DNA of 64,000 bases, from contig NZ_JAVIFW010000008.1 in assembly GCF_031157275.1 (NCBI RefSeq), forward strand, positions 186,001 through 250,000, read 5' to 3'. The notes under the pieces were generated by a model that had not been told where the DNA came from, made no database searches, and saw nothing but the letters and a program-made list of their open reading frames with translations. The position numbers and the translations under genes were made by a program. This document shows positions 1 to 9,042 of the stretch, in pieces (the first letter of the stretch is position 1; each line of letters begins with the position of its first letter). This stretch comes from Streptomyces sp. LHD-70 (GTDB taxonomy: Bacteria > Actinomycetota > Actinomycetes > Streptomycetales > Streptomycetaceae).

Positions 1-833
1 ACGCCCGTCTCCACGTACGCCCGAAGGAGCCGTTCCGCCTCCGCCGCGTCGATCCTGCGCTCCGGGTCGCGCTCCAGGAGCCCGCGGACGACCGGCAGCA
101 GCGGGCCCGCGGCACTGGGCGGGCGCAGGTCCTCCATCATGACCGCGGCGATGATCCCGCCCAGCGTGTCCCGCTGGAACGGCGAGCGGCCGGTCAGAGC
201 GGCGCAGAGCAGTACGCCGAGCGACCACAGGTCGCACTCGGGCCCGGCCGCGCCGCCCGACATCCGCTCCGGCGCCGTGTACTCCGGCGAGCCGACGAAG
301 GAGCCGTGCTCGGTGAGCGTCGAGGCCCCGGCGACCTGGGCGATCCCGAAGTCCGTGAGCACGACGCGGCCCGAACCGGCCTCCATCAGGACGTTGCCCG
401 GCTTGAGGTCGCGGTGCAGCACGCCCTCGCTGTGCGCCGCGCGCAGCGCGCCGAGCAGCGCGAGGCAGAGCCGGGCCGCCTCCTCGGTGCCCAACGGGCC
501 GTCCCCGTCGAGCCGGTCGGCGAGCGAGCCGCCCTCGATCAGCTCCATCACGATGTACGGGCGCCCGTGCTGGACCAGGACGTCGTAGACGACGATCACG
601 TGCGGATGGTGGATCTGCGCTATCGTCCGCGCCTCGCGCAGGGTCCGCTCGCGCAGCTGCCGGGCCTCGTCGAAGGAGAGCGAGGGGTCGAGGACGACCT
701 CCTTGACGGCCACCTGCCGGGCGAGCAGCTCGTCCGTGGCACGCCAGACAACCCCCATGCCGCCCCGGCCCAGTTGCTCCCCCAACCGGTAACGGCCCGC
801 TATCAAGCGGCTGTTGCCCCGCTCGCTCGCCAT
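1..833 (-). CDS. Ser/Thr protein kinase, 3' end beyond window
   Basis: Eukaryotic-type (Hanks) serine/threonine kinase. About 277 residues are visible; the C-terminus lies left of base 1. The kinase fold is complete: GRYRLGEQLGRGGMG glycine loop, VAVKE with the ATP-binding Lys, catalytic HRDLKPGNV near residue 140, LTDFG, and APE in TAPERM. It should therefore be active and phosphorylate Ser/Thr on proteins in the cytoplasm. The ATG start (MASERG) lies just before the canonical RYRL motif. It is the first of four kinase genes in a row on this strand, 157 bp after kinase two. Its sisters carry a membrane segment and an outer domain, but whether this one does cannot be seen. Kinase clusters of this kind in Streptomyces have been linked to spore-wall synthesis; that role is inferred here from context. 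Confidence 0.93.
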   Translation of the reverse strand, partial: MASERGNSRLIAGRYRLGEQLGRGGMGVVWRATDELLARQVAVKEVVLDPSLSFDEARQLRERTLREARTIAQIHHPHVIVVYDVLVQHGRPYIVMELIEGGSLADRLDGDGPLGTEEAARLCLALLGALRAAHSEGVLHRDLKPGNVLMEAGSGRVVLTDFGIAQVAGASTLTEHGSFVGSPEYTAPERMSGGAAGPECDLWSLGVLLCAALTGRSPFQRDTLGGIIAAVMMEDLRPPSAAGPLLPVVRGLLERDPERRIDAAEAERLLRAYVETG

Positions 834-990
834 GACTTCATCATGCCGCACACCCGTACGGTCAATCCCTCACGTCACGACGGACTGCCGCCGAGGCTAT
901 GGGTGTCGGCCACTCTGCTTATGGGTCCAGCTCACACCCCGCCGGTGCGGGCCAGGCGTCGCGGGCCCGCAAGGATCGGGGAGACGCCCC

Positions 991-2712
991 CTACGGTCGC
1001 CAGCCGCGCAGCACATGCTCGAACTGCTCCCGCGTCCTGTCCCAGTCCGACGCCGGTCCGGCCATGTAGATCGCGTACTCGGTGCCGTCCTCCGCGATGT
1101 AGAACTGGTCGATCGCCCGCCGCTCGCCCTTGCCGACCCCTTCGGTCTCGGTCCAGCTGAACTCCCAGATGGCGCCCGGGTTTCCACGGAAGGTGTTCGA
1201 CTCCAACTGCACCCGCTCGTACGTGGGCAGCCGCCCCATCCCCTGCTTCTCCAGGTTGACGGCGTGGATGTACGAGTTCTCGTGCGGGGGCTTCTCGCTG
1301 ACGCCGATGCGCAGCAGGTGGCGGCCGTTGTCCGGGGTGTAGTCGATCTGGTCGCCGAAGGTGCGGCGCTTGAAGTCCGGCGGCAGGAGCAGGCTGAAGC
1401 CCGCGACGTCGTCGTTGACGCGCACCCAGTCCTTGGGCACGGCCCCTTCCGTACGCTCCTTGCCGTTCTGCGTGGTGCCGCCCTGACCGCCCTGCTCACC
1501 GCCCCGGTCGGCGAACTGAAGAATCCCGAACGCCGCGCCCGCGCCCACCAGTCCGGCGGCCACGATCACGGCCAGAGCGGTACGCCAGCGGCGCCGGGGA
1601 CGCTGCGGTCCGGGCTCCGGTTGCACGCCGGGCACGGTCGAGCCGATGGGCCGGGCACCGGAGTGCGGAGTGCTGCGGTCGGCTCGCGGGGCGGCGGGCG
1701 GGGTGGAGCGCGGGTCGACGGGCGGGGCGGTCGGCGCGGACGCCGGAGTGGGCGTAGGAGTAGGCGCCGGGTTCGGGTTCGGCACAGGCGTCGGCGTCGG
1801 CGTCGGCGTGCGGAAAGCGTGCGGCGCCGGGGTGTCGAACCGCCGCGTAGCCACGTACTCCTGAGCCGCCGAAGGCCTGCGTCCCTCCGCGACCTCCGCC
1901 AGCATCTGCTCGGTCCGGTCCGCGTCGGGCCGGACCCCCGGGTCCTTGCTGAGCAGCGCCGCGATCACCGGCCCGAGCGGACCGGCGTGCTCCGCCGTGC
2001 CCGGCTCGTCCACCACCACGGCCTGCATCGTGGCCAGCGGCGACTGCCGGCGGAACGGCGAGAAGCCCTCGACGGCCGCGAAGAGCAGCACGCCCACGGC
2101 CCACAGGTCGGCGGCCGGACCGGGGTCGGCGCCCCGCACCCGCTCGGGCGCCAGATAGTCGAGGGAGCCGACGAGTTCACCGGTCCTCGTGATCGTCGAG
2201 TCGCCCTCGATGGCCGCTATGCCGAAGTCCGTGAGCAGCACCCGCCCGTCCCTCGCGAGCAGCACATTGGCCGGTTTCACATCCCTGTGCAGCACCCCCG
2301 CCGCGTGCGCCGCGCGCAACGCGCGCACCACCCACGCGCCGATCCGCGCGGCCTCGACCGGCTCGATCCGCTCCCGCCGCTGCAGCGCGTCGGCGAGGGA
2401 GCCGCCGTCGACGAGCTCCATGACGATCCAGGGGCGGTCGTCGTACTCGAACACGTCGTGCACCGTCACGACCGCCGAGTGGTTGATCCGCGCGGCCGCC
2501 CGCGCCTCCTTCTGGGTGCGCGCGAGGAGCACGGCCCGGTCGGCCTCGGAGACATAGAGGGCGGCCGTCAACTCCTTGACGGCGACGGTGCGGTGGAGCA
2601 CTTCGTCGTGGGCCCGCCACACCTTGCCCATGCCGCCGCGCCCGAGCGACTCGGCGAGCCGGTACCGCCCCGCGAGTACGTCGCCCTGTGCCGTGCCTTC
2701 GGTGTGATCCAC
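991..2712 (-). CDS. Membrane Ser/Thr protein kinase with extracellular domain
   Basis: 573-residue Hanks-type kinase. Residues 10-270 form the kinase domain: GRGGMGKVW loop, Lys46 in VAVKEL, HRDVKPANV with Asp144, DFG with Asp162, and APERV. All catalytic residues are present, so it is predicted active. A Pro/Thr-rich linker of PT and PN repeats (about residues 300-330) leads to one transmembrane helix near residues 375-400. An outer domain of about 150 residues follows, beginning near GFSLLLPPDF. That outer domain resembles those of the next two kinases, so it is probably the sensor. The GTG start at 2712 follows a G-rich Shine-Dalgarno-like stretch. The 180-bp gap upstream holds a 9-bp tandem array. 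The ligand and targets are unknown. Confidence 0.94.
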   Translation of the reverse strand: MDHTEGTAQGDVLAGRYRLAESLGRGGMGKVWRAHDEVLHRTVAVKELTAALYVSEADRAVLLARTQKEARAAARINHSAVVTVHDVFEYDDRPWIVMELVDGGSLADALQRRERIEPVEAARIGAWVVRALRAAHAAGVLHRDVKPANVLLARDGRVLLTDFGIAAIEGDSTITRTGELVGSLDYLAPERVRGADPGPAADLWAVGVLLFAAVEGFSPFRRQSPLATMQAVVVDEPGTAEHAGPLGPVIAALLSKDPGVRPDADRTEQMLAEVAEGRRPSAAQEYVATRRFDTPAPHAFRTPTPTPTPVPNPNPAPTPTPTPASAPTAPPVDPRSTPPAAPRADRSTPHSGARPIGSTVPGVQPEPGPQRPRRRWRTALAVIVAAGLVGAGAAFGILQFADRGGEQGGQGGTTQNGKERTEGAVPKDWVRVNDDVAGFSLLLPPDFKRRTFGDQIDYTPDNGRHLLRIGVSEKPPHENSYIHAVNLEKQGMGRLPTYERVQLESNTFRGNPGAIWEFSWTETEGVGKGERRAIDQFYIAEDGTEYAIYMAGPASDWDRTREQFEHVLRGWRP

Positions 2713-2782
2713 GTTCCCCCGCCCGTCCTTCTTCCGGCCAAGCGTAAGGAACGCGCCGCCGCGTCCGGAAGGCGGTGGTGCG

Positions 2783-2836
2783 TTACCCGCGATACCCGCG
2801 ATGCCCGCGTTACCCGTAATACCCGCGATACCGACG
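2783..2836. repeat. 9-bp tandem repeat, six units
   Basis: Six consecutive 9-bp units resembling ATACCCGCG (variants TTACCCGCG, ATGCCCGCG, TTACCCGTA, ATACCGACG) fill the gap between the start of one kinase gene and the stop of the pseudokinase gene. No promoter assignment is made. Confidence 0.8.
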
Positions 2837-2870
2837 GGAGGTGGCCGCCGCCCGCCGCGCCACCCTGGTC

Positions 2871-2895
2871 CGGTTCCGGCTCCGGTTCCGGCTCA
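2871..2895. repeat. 12-bp exact duplication at the pseudokinase stop codon
   Basis: The 12-mer CGGTTCCGGCTC occurs twice without a break, at 2871-2882 and 2883-2894. The pseudokinase stop codon (TCA on the plus strand, 2893-2895) overlaps the end of the second copy. This is the smallest of several stop-codon-associated arrays in the window. Confidence 0.75.
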
Positions 2896-5376
2896 CTTGT
2901 CCGGCCGGTACGCGGCGACCGCCTGCTCGTGCAGCCGCGTCACCTCGTCCCGCTCGGCCTCCGGGCCCTTGACCAGGACCACGTGGTACCGCCCGTCGAT
3001 CAGCAGCGCCGCATTGCGTACGTACACCTCGTCGCCGCCCGAGTCCGTCCACGTGAACTGCCCCTCGGCGCGCACCTGTCCGCCGACGTCGATGCGCCGC
3101 ATGCCCGTCGACGTGGCCCAGGTCGAGTCCCGGAACGGCTGCAGCTCGACCTCGCGCTCCCGCTGGTAGTAGAGCGGATCGCTGCTCCTGCCGGTGGCCT
3201 TGTCCCGCCCCGGCACGACGATCAGCTCGAACTGCCCGCTCCCGTACGCCACTTGGCTGCGGCTGTTGGCGCCCCTGCGCTCCCAGCCCTTCGCCACCGC
3301 CACCCGGAAGCCCTCCGGGTCCTTGCGCAGCTCGAAGCCCTCGGGCACGTCGGGTCCCGAGGACTGCGGGTCGGGCCGCTGCGAGGTCGGCGACTCCTCG
3401 TTGCCGTCGCCCGGGGCGTCCTGCCCGGCCCCGCCCTGCCCCGGCTCGGCGGGCGCCGAACTCGCGGAGCCCGCCTGCCCGGTGCGCCCACCCGTATCGG
3501 AACCCTCGCTTCCGCGCGGCTCGGCCTTCGGCATGAACAGCACGGCGTACGCGACCGCCGCCACGAGCCCGAGCAGGATCAGCACGAGCAGCATGCGGCC
3601 GAGCCGCTTCGGGGCCTGCCCGCTCGCGGTACGGGCGGGTTTCCGGGCCGCCCGTCGGGGCTCGTACGACCGGTACTGCTCCTGGAGGTCCGCCGAGACC
3701 CCACCGGCACCCGCGACGGGCCTGGCTGGGACGGGCCTGACTGTGGGCCCGGCCGCGGCGGGACTGGCTGCGGGCCCGGCCGCGACCGGCTTCGGCCCGC
3801 GCCTGTGCCGGCTCTTGTGCCGCCCGGCCCGCCGCTTGCGGACCAGCTCGCCCCGGCGTCGTACGACGGGAAGCAACGCGCGGTCGAACGGCGGCGCGGG
3901 CACCACGTTCTCGCCCGCCTCGGGCTCCGGCGCCGAGCGCACGAGGGAGCGCAGCCAGCCGCGCAGCTCCTCGAAGTCCGGGCGCTCGGTGGGGTCCTGG
4001 CGCAGCAGCGACTCCACGACCGGACGCAGCGGCCCGCACTCCTCGGCGAACGCCGGCGGCTCCCCGCACACCAGCTGCACCAGCTCGTACGCACTGTCCT
4101 CCGGGTACGGGGCGTGCCCCTGCACCGCGCGGAACAGCAGCGCCCCGAGCGCCCACAGGTCGGTGGCCGGGCCGACCGGGGCCGCCAACTGCCAGTTCTC
4201 GTGCACCGGTCCGGCCTGCTCGGGCGCCCAGCGCTCGGTGACCGCGCCGACGACGTTCATCCGCGCCTGGCGTGCGCGCTCGGCGGCCAGGGGGGTGGTG
4301 GGGCCGCGGCCGCCGCCCTTGGAGTGCTCCTTCGGCGGAAGGGGTTCCTCCCATCTTCCGCCCTTCTGCGCGGAGTTGGGGGCTGCCACCGGGTTGCCGG
4401 TCCGCGGCGAGCTGCGCCCGGACACCCCGTACGGGTCGACTATCCGGCCGGGCGGGCCGGAGTCGGAGCCGTCGCGGTCGGAGGCGTCGCGGTGGGTGCC
4501 GTCGCGGCCGGAAGCTTCGCGGTTGGTGCCGTCGCGGCCGGAGGCGTCGCGGCCGGTGCCGTCGCGGTCGGAGGCGTCGCTTCCGCGCGTTGCGGCCTGC
4601 GTGCCCGCCCGGTACGCGGCGATCGCCCCGGACCGTGCGGCGCGGGAGTCGGCGCCCGGCAGCGCGGCCCGCCCCCCGGACCCGACCTCACGGCGCGGCC
4701 CCGGCACCTCCGGCGCGGGCCCTGATTCCGGCTCGTGTTCCGGCCCGGCCTCCGCCTCCGCCTCTGGCACGGGGTCGTACCCGCACAGGGCCTCCTCCGC
4801 GGCGCCCGTCGCGAGGCCGGTGAGCATGACGCGGCCGTTGTCGCAGACCAGGACCGTGCGCATCGTGATGTTCCGGTGGACCCAACCGTGCGCGTGCAGG
4901 GCGCGCAGCGCGGTCAGCACCTCGGAGGCGACCTCCGCGGCGCGGTACGGCGTGAGCGGCTTCTCCGCGATCAGCGCGGCCAGCGGCAGCGCCGCGACGA
5001 GCTCGCTCACGATCCACAGCGAACCGTCCTCCGCGAACACGTCGAAGACCTGGTCGAGCCGCGGATGGTCGGGTATCTGCGCGGCCGCCTGCGCCGCCTC
5101 GATCGCCCGCCGCACGGCCGGATCCGCGGGCCTGCGCGCGGCCCGCCCACCGTCGTACCCGCCGTATCCGCCGTACCCGTCCTCGTACTCACGGGCGTAC
5201 GCGCTTTCGTCGACCACTTCCGCGTCGACCGTCTCGGGCAACGGGACCTGGCGGACCAGGACTTCCTGGCCGCTGTACGTGTCGAAGGCGCGGGTCTCGG
5301 CGAACTCGTACGCGTCCGAGGGCGGCAGCGGCAGGCGGTAGCGTCCGGCGAGCACCCGGCCCGCGTAGTCGTCCAC
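2893..5376 (-). CDS. Membrane pseudokinase with repeat-bearing activation-loop insert
   Basis: 827 residues. The kinase fold is recognisable (GRYRL start, WIVSELV hinge, WAPEQ in place of APE, then DLWALGALL), but every catalytic motif is changed. The ATP Lys of VAVK is Arg in VLVRQV. HRDxKxxN reads HRNITMRT. DFG reads GLA in LTGLATG. It is therefore predicted not to transfer phosphate and may act as a scaffold or allosteric partner of the adjacent kinases. An insert of nearly 200 residues sits between the DFG and APE positions. It is acidic and Gly/Pro-rich and includes about four 10-residue units of the type SGRDGTNREA (DNA about 4460-4580). A basic linker, one transmembrane helix (LVLILLGLVAAVAYAVLF) and an outer domain follow. 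The GTG start at 5376 has a GGGGAGG ribosome site 4 nt upstream. Confidence 0.88.
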   Translation of the reverse strand: MDDYAGRVLAGRYRLPLPPSDAYEFAETRAFDTYSGQEVLVRQVPLPETVDAEVVDESAYAREYEDGYGGYGGYDGGRAARRPADPAVRRAIEAAQAAAQIPDHPRLDQVFDVFAEDGSLWIVSELVAALPLAALIAEKPLTPYRAAEVASEVLTALRALHAHGWVHRNITMRTVLVCDNGRVMLTGLATGAAEEALCGYDPVPEAEAEAGPEHEPESGPAPEVPGPRREVGSGGRAALPGADSRAARSGAIAAYRAGTQAATRGSDASDRDGTGRDASGRDGTNREASGRDGTHRDASDRDGSDSGPPGRIVDPYGVSGRSSPRTGNPVAAPNSAQKGGRWEEPLPPKEHSKGGGRGPTTPLAAERARQARMNVVGAVTERWAPEQAGPVHENWQLAAPVGPATDLWALGALLFRAVQGHAPYPEDSAYELVQLVCGEPPAFAEECGPLRPVVESLLRQDPTERPDFEELRGWLRSLVRSAPEPEAGENVVPAPPFDRALLPVVRRRGELVRKRRAGRHKSRHRRGPKPVAAGPAASPAAAGPTVRPVPARPVAGAGGVSADLQEQYRSYEPRRAARKPARTASGQAPKRLGRMLLVLILLGLVAAVAYAVLFMPKAEPRGSEGSDTGGRTGQAGSASSAPAEPGQGGAGQDAPGDGNEESPTSQRPDPQSSGPDVPEGFELRKDPEGFRVAVAKGWERRGANSRSQVAYGSGQFELIVVPGRDKATGRSSDPLYYQREREVELQPFRDSTWATSTGMRRIDVGGQVRAEGQFTWTDSGGDEVYVRNAALLIDGRYHVVLVKGPEAERDEVTRLHEQAVAAYRPDK

Positions 5377-5531
5377 GTCGCCTCCCCGTCAGCGCGCGCA
5401 GCTGGGCGTCCCTGCGCCGACCGCCCTATCACTCCCCGAACCTTCACGATACGTGGCCCCGGCCGGGTCCGCCGCAGGGTCTCGCCAACCGGTCGGCCCC
5501 CGGACTGGCCGCCCCCGAACCGGCCCTTGGG

Positions 5532-5577
5532 TCAGTCCTTGGGTCAGCCTTTCGGTCAGTCCTTGGTCAGTCCTTGG
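5532..5577. repeat. 11-12-bp tandem array across a kinase stop codon
   Basis: Four TCAG-starting units of the form TCAGTCCTTGGG begin at 5532, 5544, 5556 and 5567. On the minus strand each reads like CCAAGGACTGA, and the unit at 5567 supplies the TGA stop of the adjacent kinase gene. Confidence 0.8.
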
Positions 5578-7594
5578 GCTCGAAGGTCTTGAAGGCCGTC
5601 TCGCGGAGGGTCTTGCACTCCTTCTCGTCCCACGCGTCGGCCTTGCACGTCACCATGATCGAGTAGCCGCGGTGGGCGTCGACCTTGAAGCCGCGGTTGA
5701 GGACCCGCACCCGCTGCCCGCCCTGGTCGCGCTCGAACTCCCAGTCGGCGACGGTCGGATAGCCGTTGAACTCGACCTCCGCGATGCGGATGTGCCGGTA
5801 GTTGGGCATGCTCCCGCTGACGGCCTGCCTGAGCTGACGCCAGGCCTTGGCGGCGTCGTCACCCGGGCTGCGGTTGAAGTCGATCTGGACGCGCGGGAAT
5901 CCGCCATTCTTGCTGAATATGGCCCCGGAGTTCTGTCCGGCCGTGCCCGTACGACGGAAGTCCTTCGGCATCTGCATGGCGAACATGAACTGGCCGTTCG
6001 AGACCTTCTCGTACCCGGCCGGAACCCCGCCGTCCGTGGCTCCGTCGTCCCCGGAGCCCTCGTCGTCCTCGTCCTGGCCCGTGTCCTCGCCCCGGCCGTC
6101 GTCCTCGCCCTTGCCGTCGTCGTCCGCGGCCGGGTCCGGGCCCGGGTCTGCGGGCTTGTCCTCTCCGCCCTTGCCCTGGTCGCCCGTGGCACCCGCCGAG
6201 GTGGACGCCTCGTTCTTGCCGCCCTTGCCCGACGGATCCTCGTCCCCGCCGAACGCCACGGCGAACACCGTGCCGAGCACGGCCAGCGCGACCACCACGG
6301 CCACGACGACCAGCGTGCGCTTCGGCACCACATCGGTGAGCGCCGCACGCGTGGACGCGACGGCCCCGCCGCCCGCGCCCGGCGCCTTCGCTCCACCGGA
6401 TGCGCCGGAACCGGCCGTGACCGCACCCGACTTGGCGCTCTTGTCGCCATCGACCGGATTCGCGTCCGGACCGGACTCGCCGGTACCCGCCTTGCCCGTA
6501 CCCGCCTTGCCCGTACTCGCCTTGCCCGTACTCGCCTTGCCCGTACCCGCCCTGTCCGTACCGGACTTCGGGCCCGCCGCCGCGGACGCCGCCGCCGCGT
6601 TGCGCACCGACCGCAGCGCGCCGCGGAGCCGCTCCGCCGCCGCCTCGCTGCGCCGGGGGCCGCTCTCCGCGGGCGCCTCGGGCAGCGGTACGACACGGGT
6701 CGCGGACAGCTGGTCGTCGGCCTGCCCCGCCGGCTCGTCCTCGGGGGCGTTGATCACGTCGTTCAACAGGGCCCGCGCGCCCGTGTCGTCGAGCCGCAGG
6801 TCCGGGTCCTTCTCCAGGAGCCCGTAGATCACCTTCTCCAGGCGTCCGGCGTTGCGCGGCGGTTCGAGCGACTCGGTCATCACCGCCGTGAGCGTGGCGA
6901 TCGCGGACCCCTTGTCGTACGGCGGGACACCCTCCACCGACGCGTAGAGGAGGCCGCCGAGCGACCACAGGTCCGCCGCGGGGCCGGGCTTGTGGCCGCG
7001 GGCCCGCTCCGGCGAGATGTACGAGGGCGCGCCGACGAGCATGCCGGTCGACGTGATCGACGGGTCGCCCTCGACCTGCGCGATACCGAAGTCCGTCAGG
7101 ACCACCCGGCCGTCGTCCTTCGCGATCAGCACGTTCGACGGCTTCACGTCCCGGTGCAGGATGCCCTCGCGGTGCGCGGCAAGCAGCACGTCGAGCACGG
7201 CGAGGCCCACCTCGGCGGCGCGGTGCGGCGTCAGATGGCCGTCCTGGCGCACCACTTCGGCGAGCGACTTGCCCTCGATCAGCTCCATCACGATCCAGGG
7301 ACGGTCGTCCTCGTCGACCACGTCGTAGACCGTGACCGCGCCGTTGTTGCGGATCCGGGCGATCGCCTTGGCCTCGCGCAGCGTGCGCGTGATCAGCCGG
7401 CGCTTCTCGTCCTCGTCGATGGCCGAGGGGAAGCGCAGCTCCTTGACGGCGACCGTACGGCCGAGCGTCTCGTCGACCGCGCGCCAGACCGTGCCCATGC
7501 CGCCGCGGCCGAGCATCTCTCCCAGCCGGTACCGACCCGCGAGGAGGCGCCCCTTGGTCTCCTGGGTCTCCTGCGGCTGCTCAGCCTCCGACAT
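5567..7594 (-). CDS. Membrane Ser/Thr protein kinase
   Basis: 675-residue Hanks-type kinase with intact motifs: LGRGGMGTVW, VAVKEL, HRDVKPSNV, LTDFG and SPERA. It should be active. After the kinase domain comes a linker with five 5-residue units of the AGTGK/ASTGK type (DNA about 6480-6555), then one transmembrane helix (VVVAVVVALAVLGTVFAVAF), an acidic Asp/Glu/Gly-rich stretch and an outer domain of about 150 residues. Start choice: the ATG at 7594 (MSEAEQ) has GAGGGG 4 nt upstream, better than the TTG 15 bases earlier. It is the first gene of the tandem group in the direction of transcription, so a promoter probably lies in 7595-7707. Confidence 0.94.
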   Translation of the reverse strand: MSEAEQPQETQETKGRLLAGRYRLGEMLGRGGMGTVWRAVDETLGRTVAVKELRFPSAIDEDEKRRLITRTLREAKAIARIRNNGAVTVYDVVDEDDRPWIVMELIEGKSLAEVVRQDGHLTPHRAAEVGLAVLDVLLAAHREGILHRDVKPSNVLIAKDDGRVVLTDFGIAQVEGDPSITSTGMLVGAPSYISPERARGHKPGPAADLWSLGGLLYASVEGVPPYDKGSAIATLTAVMTESLEPPRNAGRLEKVIYGLLEKDPDLRLDDTGARALLNDVINAPEDEPAGQADDQLSATRVVPLPEAPAESGPRRSEAAAERLRGALRSVRNAAAASAAAGPKSGTDRAGTGKASTGKASTGKAGTGKAGTGESGPDANPVDGDKSAKSGAVTAGSGASGGAKAPGAGGGAVASTRAALTDVVPKRTLVVVAVVVALAVLGTVFAVAFGGDEDPSGKGGKNEASTSAGATGDQGKGGEDKPADPGPDPAADDDGKGEDDGRGEDTGQDEDDEGSGDDGATDGGVPAGYEKVSNGQFMFAMQMPKDFRRTGTAGQNSGAIFSKNGGFPRVQIDFNRSPGDDAAKAWRQLRQAVSGSMPNYRHIRIAEVEFNGYPTVADWEFERDQGGQRVRVLNRGFKVDAHRGYSIMVTCKADAWDEKECKTLRETAFKTFEPKD

Positions 7595-7707
7595 GCGTCC
7601 CCTCTGCAATCAACGCGCCCTGGCAGAGCGTCCATTGTCTCTCATGCCCGGGGTGGGGAAGGCCCGGGTCCGCGCGATGATGGGCCGGCACGGATCAAGG
7701 GACCGAT

Positions 7708-9042
7708 ATGACCGACAAGCACTTCTCACACCCCCCTCACATATCTCCCACCCCAACCCCGCACCAGGGCCACCGGTCGGCCACGTGGTGCGGGCGGATT
7801 CGCGGGGGTCTGTTAGGAGTTGCGGCGATCGCTGCGGTGATCTCTGCGGCCATCGCTGCGGCCATCGTGGCGGGAGCCATGGCCGCACCCACGCCGCACA
7901 CGCCCGCCCCCGGGCACGGATCCCCAGCTCCCTCCGGTCAGCCTTCCTCCCCGAGCGCCCCCGCGAATCCCTCTCTCCGCGCCTCCCTGCCGCCGCTCGC
8001 CACCAGCGCCCCCGCCCCGGGAGCCGCGGCCCTCTCGCAGCTCACGACCACCGCCCACACCACGAGGCGTTACGAAGCGACAGGAACCGCCGACACCACC
8101 ACCAACCGCCCTGTCAGCCGCAAGGATCACTTCCGCATCGGCAGCCTCACGAAGTCCTTCACGGCCGTCGTCGTGCTGCAGCTCGCCGCCGAGCACAGGC
8201 TGACCCTCGACGACACCGTCGAACGCCATCTGCCCGGCCTCATACGCGGCCACGGCAACGACGGCCGCGACCTCACCCTGCGCCAACTCCTCACCCACAC
8301 GAGCGGTTTGTACGCCTACACGGACGCTCCGGGAGCCCCGCTCACCCCGCACGCCCCGGATCCCCGCACCACTACCTGCGGTACGCGCTGCGACCCCCCT
8401 GCCCTCGACCGCCACTACACCCCCACCCAACTCCTCCGCATCGCCCTCGCCCACCGCCCCCTCTTCCCGCCCGGCACCGACTGGTCGTACTCCAACACCA
8501 ACTACACCGTCCTCGGCCTCGTCATCGAGAAGGTCACGGGCCGCAGCTACGCCGAGGAGGCACGGCGCCGCATCATCACCCCGCTGCGGCTGACCGGCAC
8601 GTCGTTCCCCGGCACCGACCGACGACTGCCCACCCCGCACGGCCGCGCCTACTCCGGAACTCCCGCCTCCGCCACGGACGTCACGGAACTCGACCCCTCA
8701 GGTGCGGGCGCGGCAGGCGAGGCCATCAGCACCCTCGACGACCTCAACCGCTTCTACGCCGCACTCCTCACCGGAGACCTGCTGCCCGCACCCCAACTCG
8801 CCGCGATGCGCAGCACCCACTCGTCCGACGGCGTCTATGGCATGGGCCTGATGCCCACCAAGCTCTCCTGCACCACGGTCTGGGGCCACACCGGCCGCAT
8901 CATCGGCTCGTACGCCGCCACCGCCGCCACCGCCGACGGCCACCACGTCCTGACATACCGCCTCAACTCCGACCACCCAACCGACACAGCACGCGAACGC
9001 GCCCTCCTGGAAGCCGAGTTCTGCGGGCACAGAGGGCGCTAG
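7708..9042 (+). CDS. Exported serine hydrolase, beta-lactamase / D,D-carboxypeptidase family
   Basis: 444 residues. An N-terminal hydrophobic segment (VAAIAAVISAAIAAAIVAGA, about residues 35-54) acts as a signal peptide or anchor. The remainder is a class C-type serine hydrolase: SxxK in GSLTKSF gives the nucleophile Ser and general base Lys, YSN in DWSYSNTNY is the second motif, and HTG in WGHTGRI replaces KTG. Family members are D-Ala-D-Ala carboxypeptidases, esterases or peptidases acting outside the membrane; the substrate cannot be told here. No convincing ribosome site precedes the ATG. The stop codon overlaps that of the convergent MFS gene in a shared CTAG. Confidence 0.88.
   Translation: MTDKHFSHPPHISPTPTPHQGHRSATWCGRIRGGLLGVAAIAAVISAAIAAAIVAGAMAAPTPHTPAPGHGSPAPSGQPSSPSAPANPSLRASLPPLATSAPAPGAAALSQLTTTAHTTRRYEATGTADTTTNRPVSRKDHFRIGSLTKSFTAVVVLQLAAEHRLTLDDTVERHLPGLIRGHGNDGRDLTLRQLLTHTSGLYAYTDAPGAPLTPHAPDPRTTTCGTRCDPPALDRHYTPTQLLRIALAHRPLFPPGTDWSYSNTNYTVLGLVIEKVTGRSYAEEARRRIITPLRLTGTSFPGTDRRLPTPHGRAYSGTPASATDVTELDPSGAGAAGEAISTLDDLNRFYAALLTGDLLPAPQLAAMRSTHSSDGVYGMGLMPTKLSCTTVWGHTGRIIGSYAATAATADGHHVLTYRLNSDHPTDTARERALLEAEFCGHRGR

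Noticed and set aside
814..4725. Plus-strand open frame of 1303 codons
   Set aside because: It lies opposite two kinase genes with clear motifs; long antisense frames are expected at this GC content, and its translation is Arg/Gly/Pro-rich without domains.
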